Shown: piece by piece, positions 34,257-37,195 of the stretch
How the letters are laid out: every line of letters starts with the position of its first letter
Numbering within the stretch: position 1 is the first letter of the stretch
Source of the DNA: an uncultured bacterium
GTDB lineage: Bacteria; Bipolaricaulota; Bipolaricaulia; UBA7950; UBA9294
DNA: 37,195 nucleotides
Assembly (NCBI GenBank): GCA_913009415.1
Contig: CAJVYM010000012.1
Coordinates: forward strand, 1 to 37,195
Reading direction: 5' to 3'
Notes under the pieces: generated by a model
Database searches by the model: none
Told to the model about the DNA's origin: nothing
Seen by the model: the letters and a program-made list of their open reading frames with translations, nothing else
Position numbers and translations under genes: made by a program

Positions 34257-35522
34257 TTATTGGTTGAGAAAGCGGTCGAAGAAACGCTCTATTGCGTCGC
34301 GGTGGTGGCCGGGGATGAGAACGTGATGGTTCCCCAAGGGGGATGAGAGGAGGGGATCGAGCGATCCATCGATCGACAGTGTTACCTGAGTGCGGCAGAG
34401 ATCCTCACGCGCAAGCGATCCTGTGATCGTCCCCTCGCGCACGAAGAGGCGGTTTAGCCTATCTCCGCCAAGGCGGAACAGGGTGCATGGACCTGGCGGG
34501 ATCTGTGCGGCAATCCCTACTCCAATGCTCGATTCGAAGTGGCTGCGAATGATAAAGCTCGTGGATAGCGAGAGTGGACAGGTACAATGAGCAATGACGA
34601 GTTTTCGCTCGTCGGTATTAATGGATGCGATGTTGGCCATGAATGTTGCTCCTCCAGAGAGAAGAGAGCCGAGGTACATGGAGAACATGGCCTGCATGTC
34701 TCCCTCACACCCGGCAACGATCTGTTCGTCGTTTAAGCGGGAGAGGGCATAGCAACCGGTGTTGTGTAGCCGTTCCACCAGGTCGAAGCAACGGACCGTG
34801 CACGCCGAGAGGCGATACTTGTCGACGATCGAGCGTAAGCCTTCGTAGATTGCGACGCTCCCGCTAAGCTCGGCCTTATTGGGCTCTTTCACGCTTGCTG
34901 CGTTCTTGGTAAACTGGCTGATAGCGCTTCGGCTTGGCTTGTGCGCAGCGGTCTCTTCCACCAGCTCATCGATCGACACATTGACAAGGTCGACCCCCAG
35001 TTGCCCCTTAAGGAATGCACGATCCACGTCGCTTGCCACCAGCCAGTCTGATGGCTCTCCAATCATCCCCACGCGGCTGAAGCGTAGCGCCTCCCAGGCC
35101 GAGTTGATGCGCAGTTCCCTCTCCAGGCCGGCAGCAATCACATCGGCAGTTCCGAAGAGAATCTCTCCGTTTCCTCCATCCTGGCGAATGCGCGCGAGGA
35201 TCTCCAGCGATGCGGGAAGCGAATTCTGCCCGGGATGAGCGATCAGGATAATCGGAGAAGGCATCTGTGACGCCACCTTCAGCACTTCCCGTTCGACCCC
35301 TCCGGTAAGAACAAGGATGGCTGCTACTCCCTCACCTGAGGGGGCCTGTATTTCTTCCAGGCTCAGGTTACCCGCTACGGCAATATCAGCGATAATCTTC
35401 TGCTTGAGCCGATCCATCTCCTGCTTTCCATGCAGTTGTGATGCGCGCGCAATGATTTCGACCTTATCCATAGGACTAAGCGTATGCTGCTGTGAATGAG
35501 AAAGGGATGAAAGCTCCGACAT
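34257..35522 (-). CDS. L-fucose isomerase-like protein
   Basis: The protein has about 421 residues if the ATG at 35522 is used; a GTG at 35552 and an ATG at 35471 are alternatives and none has a good ribosome-binding site. The C-terminal half has the L-fucose/L-arabinose isomerase-like pattern: NTGCYALSRLNDEQIVAGCE, GDMQAMFSMYLGSLLSG, LVIAHCTCPL, and FESSIGVGIAAQIPPGPCTL. The N-terminal half contains ILVLTGGVEREVLKVASQMP and IILIAHPGQNSLPASLEILA. Acidic and His residues in VAGCEGD and the AHCT segment could bind metal. No sugar genes are nearby, so the substrate is unknown. It lies 85 bases upstream of DUF3467. Confidence 0.8.
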   Translation of the reverse strand: MSELSSLSHSQQHTLSPMDKVEIIARASQLHGKQEMDRLKQKIIADIAVAGNLSLEEIQAPSGEGVAAILVLTGGVEREVLKVASQMPSPIILIAHPGQNSLPASLEILARIRQDGGNGEILFGTADVIAAGLERELRINSAWEALRFSRVGMIGEPSDWLVASDVDRAFLKGQLGVDLVNVSIDELVEETAAHKPSRSAISQFTKNAASVKEPNKAELSGSVAIYEGLRSIVDKYRLSACTVRCFDLVERLHNTGCYALSRLNDEQIVAGCEGDMQAMFSMYLGSLLSGGATFMANIASINTDERKLVIAHCTCPLSLSTSFIIRSHFESSIGVGIAAQIPPGPCTLFRLGGDRLNRLFVREGTITGSLAREDLCRTQVTLSIDGSLDPLLSSPLGNHHVLIPGHHRDAIERFFDRFLNQ

Positions 35523-35601
35523 CGAGCTGGGACACCGATCACTAGCGCACACTGCCCTTGGGGACTACAAGAGGTGCGCAATTGTCAACGCCGGGTTTGT
35601 T

Positions 35602-35635
35602 TTGACCCACTTTCACTGGTTCATAATTGACCCAC
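35602..35635. mobile_element. solo IS21-like terminal repeat
   Basis: Two copies of TTGACCCAC (35602-35610 and 35627-35635) lie 25 bases apart with TTTCACTGGT between. Paired GACCCAC repeats of this kind form the ends of many IS21-family elements. No istA or istB gene is adjacent, so this is probably a leftover end. Confidence 0.45.
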
Positions 35636-35639
35636 CTTC

Positions 35640-36116
35640 AGCTCAACAGGCGTACTATTACTACTACAACAATCTCTGTTCCACTTCCATTGTCTCTACC
35701 TGAATCGGATGTTCCCGTAAGAAGAAATATATATGCGCCCGGAACGCTGCATGAATTACCGTTTCTTACGGCGCGAGGTGAGTTTCTTCTTAACACCGAT
35801 TTTCGCGTCCGCTTTGAGGCAACAGTTTGAACTGATAGACAGTGACTGCACCCGGCTTCTCAGTCGCGTAAGAGACCATGTCAATAGGGTTTGTGTTCTT
35901 TGTTGTCGCGGCTGAAGGCGTGGGTTGATGTTAGTGTTAGTGGCGGTTTAAACCGAGATGTGTAGATGCTAAGACACTATCGTCAGCTTCTTCCCTCTAA
36001 CTCGCTACACACGCAGATTGTTCGTTAGTTCTCTCTAGATCAGAGTATTAATGCAGTTTGTACGTCAGCTCTCTACACGCGTGCACTCGTTGTCATTTGT
36101 TTTAATCTTCAACAAC
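35640..36116. other. AT-richer intergenic stretch, no gene
   Basis: No frame here has a family match or ribosome-binding site. The base composition is lower in GC than in the neighbouring operon. A weak direct repeat (CAG-TTGT-CGT-AG-TCTCT pattern) occurs near 36010-36040 and 36053-36075. It is probably the residue of insertion events. Confidence 0.5.
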
Positions 36117-36144
36117 TTAACTTTTAAGCGTCATATGGTATAAT
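36117..36144 (+). promoter_or_regulatory. promoter of the truncated transposase
   Basis: TTAACT (36117-36122), a 16-base spacer and a perfect TATAAT (36139-36144). The gene's ATG is at 36152, so transcription would start at or next to the start codon: a leaderless mRNA. Confidence 0.55.
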
Positions 36145-36151
36145 ATTGCCC

Positions 36152-36751
36152 ATGCGCGACACTAGCTTCTTTACTCATCCTGAGAACGACTGGCAACGGC
36201 GCTACGAAGCCTTGCGTGCCTCGTTCGTAGAACGCTTGCCCGCAAGGATCGTCGCCGATCGCTTCGGCTACTCCCCCGGGTATATCCGGCTGTTGCGCCA
36301 TCAGTTCCAGCACGGGAAGATCGACTTCTCTGAGCCCGTTCCCGAGGGGAAGGCGGCCCGTCGCCGCGTTACCGCCGAGATCAGGCGCCGGATCAAGACA
36401 TGGCGAGAACGCCGCCTCTCCGCCAGTGAGATCACTGTATTGCTCTCCGAAGACGGTATCGAGATCTCTGTGCGCACCGTGGAACGTGTACTGGCAGAGG
36501 AGGGCTTCCCCAAGTTGCCGCGGCGCACCCGGTTGAAGGGGGGACTGACCGTCAACGGAGCCGAGGTGCCGGAGCGCTCGCAGTTGGTGTCGCTCAGCAA
36601 ATTGAACGGGAAGCGCTTCGATTGTGCCGGGGCGGGTGTGTTCCTGTTTGCCCCGTTCCTGGCCCAACTTGACGTCGAGAAGATTGTCACCGCCGCTTCA
36701 CTTCCCGGCAGTAAAGTGATCCCTGCTATCAACTACTTCCTGAATCCGTGA
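36152..36751 (+). pseudogene. transposase, N-terminal part, interrupted by the next element
   Basis: The ATG at 36152 has no ribosome-binding site. The translation FFTHPENDWQRRYEALRASF, then VERLPARIVADRFGYSPGYI and RRRIKTWRERRLSASEITVL is a tandem helix-turn-helix head of a large DDE-type transposase family that I cannot name precisely. The later segment GAGVFLFAPFLAQLDVEKIV, PGSKVIPAINYFL is the point where related proteins continue into the catalytic part. Here it ends with NP and a stop at 36749-36751. The break coincides with the left side of the IS1380-type element, so that element probably inserted here. Confidence 0.65.
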
Positions 36752-36769
36752 AGCAGGCAGTGGTACGAA

Positions 36770-36799
36770 TTGACATTTGCCTGGGCAGGATGCTACATT
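36770..36799 (+). promoter_or_regulatory. promoter of the IS1380-type transposase
   Basis: TTGACA (36770-36775), an 18-base spacer and TACATT (36794-36799). It lies 50 bases before the transposase ATG and after the presumed left end of the element. Confidence 0.45.
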
Positions 36800-36903
36800 G
36801 TGAGGGGTGAGCGTCCATCTGAAACGTTCACCCGGGAGGTGCGGGGAAGATGCGCTTTGAGATCGTACAGGGGAATGAACTACTCTCTAGCCATTCAGGA
36901 CTG

Positions 36904-36933
36904 GCCCCGTAGAAACAAGGTTTCACGGGGCAG
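36904..36933 (+). repeat. 30-base hairpin insertion, copy 1
   Basis: The order is GCCC, CGT, the core AGAAACAAGGTTTCA, CG, GGGC, AG, followed by host GC. The stem GCCCCGT pairs with ACGGGGC, and the inner GAAAC pairs with GTTTC over an AAG loop with one bulged A. Removing exactly these 30 bases restores the transposase frame. Confidence 0.8.
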
Positions 36934-37070
36934 GCTCTGGTCGGGGAGTTACTGAGCAAGACTAAGCTGCGTAAGCGATTGGACAAGGTGCTGCTGCCAG
37001 ACCATCCATTTCCGGAGATCAGCCACGGGGAAGTGGCGACAGCGATGGTTGGGCTGATCTGTGTGGGGAA

Positions 37071-37100
37071 GCCCTACAGAAACAAGGTTTCATAGGGCAG
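37071..37100 (+). repeat. 30-base hairpin insertion, copy 2
   Basis: The order is GCCC, TAC, the same core AGAAACAAGGTTTCA, TA, GGGC, AG, followed by host GC. It differs from copy 1 only at CG to TA on the left, T to C beside the core, and CG to TA on the right, so the outer stem still pairs. Removing these 30 bases restores Gly-Lys-Pro-Asp-Phe-Asp. Confidence 0.8.
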
Positions 37101-37195
37101 GCCCGACTTCGATGCCATCGAGCCATTCCGGGATGATCCATTCTTTACTACGTCCCTGGGGCTTGATGTGGTGCCATCCAGTCCGACCTTAAGGC

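Larger units (their letters stand above)
36850..37195 (+). pseudogene. IS1380-type transposase N-terminus with two 30-base insertions, runs off the window
   Basis: The ATG at 36850 has GGGAGGT nine bases upstream. If the two inserts (36904-36933 and 37071-37100) are ignored, the frame reads without a break: FEIVQGNELLSSHSGLA, LVGELLSKTKLRKRLDKVL, EISHGEVATAMVGLICVGKP, DFDAIEPFRDDPFFTTSLGL, DVVPSSPTL. That is the conserved N-terminal region of IS1380-family transposases. Each insert is 30 bases, so it keeps the frame but brings a TAG (36910-36912 and 37093-37095). As written the gene stops after 20 codons. Otherwise no substitution or frameshift damage is seen, which is unusual for a dead transposase. 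The rest lies outside the window. Confidence 0.8.

Noticed and set aside
36904-37100. CRISPR repeats or an intron of a known class
   Set aside because: There are only two copies, 137 bases apart, with coding sequence between them; at 30 bases they are far too short for group I or II introns and carry no known boundary motifs.

Overview
The window is bacterial DNA of medium-high GC with dense operons and Shine-Dalgarno sites. It holds a metabolic core flanked by accessory DNA full of transposase remnants. A full squalene/hopanoid operon, a PhnCDE importer, a BMP-type nucleoside importer and argGH together suggest an uncultured anaerobic lineage. Candidatus Bipolaricaulota (Acetothermia) is one possibility, but there is no rRNA or marker gene here to settle the taxonomy.

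Layout. (1) 1-5.9 kb, mostly minus strand: a decaying restriction-modification-like island. It has a PLD-type helicase stub, two adenine methylase genes (one broken by an in-frame TGA), a Bro-N protein and a T5orf172/GIY-YIG-like helicase. The helicase is frameshifted and cut off at its 3' end by an ISL3 transposase fragment. (2) 6.2-7.1 kb: a CopG/RelE-type toxin-antitoxin pair with its own promoter, and a winged-helix remnant. (3) 7.3-10 kb: argG-argH. (4) 10.1-10.8 kb: IS30 and IS1634 remnants abutting each other. (5) 11-15.9 kb: BMP lipoprotein, ATPase and two permeases, a nucleoside-type importer. (6) 15.9-20.4 kb: phnD, phnC and two phnE-like permeases. Both permeases have an RDD-like membrane domain fused in front of the permease domain. 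(7) 20.4-20.5 kb: a composite inverted repeat between convergent units. (8) 20.5-35.5 kb, all minus strand: a long overlapping gene series that reads, in transcription order, FucI-like protein, DUF3467, histidine kinase, two response regulators, polyprenyl synthase, hpnH, hpnG, ispG, shc, ispH, yjbQ-like, hpnC, hpnD, hpnE, then a PPOX protein and a small protein. (9) 35.6-37.2 kb: an IS21-like end, a truncated transposase, and an IS1380-type transposase running off the window.

How the genes work together. IspG and IspH make IPP/DMAPP, and the polyprenyl synthase makes FPP. HpnD, HpnC and HpnE convert FPP to squalene, and Shc cyclises it to hopene/hopanol. HpnH adds adenosyl and HpnG removes adenine, starting the C35 side chain. 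The kinase and two regulators sit at the head of the same run, so membrane-lipid synthesis may be under two-component control. Both importers share one design: promoter, binding protein, terminator, then ATPase and permeases. That should give an excess of binding protein.

The most unusual signal is at the right end. The IS1380-type reading frame is intact except for two insertions of exactly 30 bp each. They share a 15-base core, and their outer stems differ by compensated dinucleotides (CG/CG versus TA/TA). Each carries an in-frame TAG. They look like copies of a tiny palindromic element that either inserted recently or is removed or bypassed during expression.
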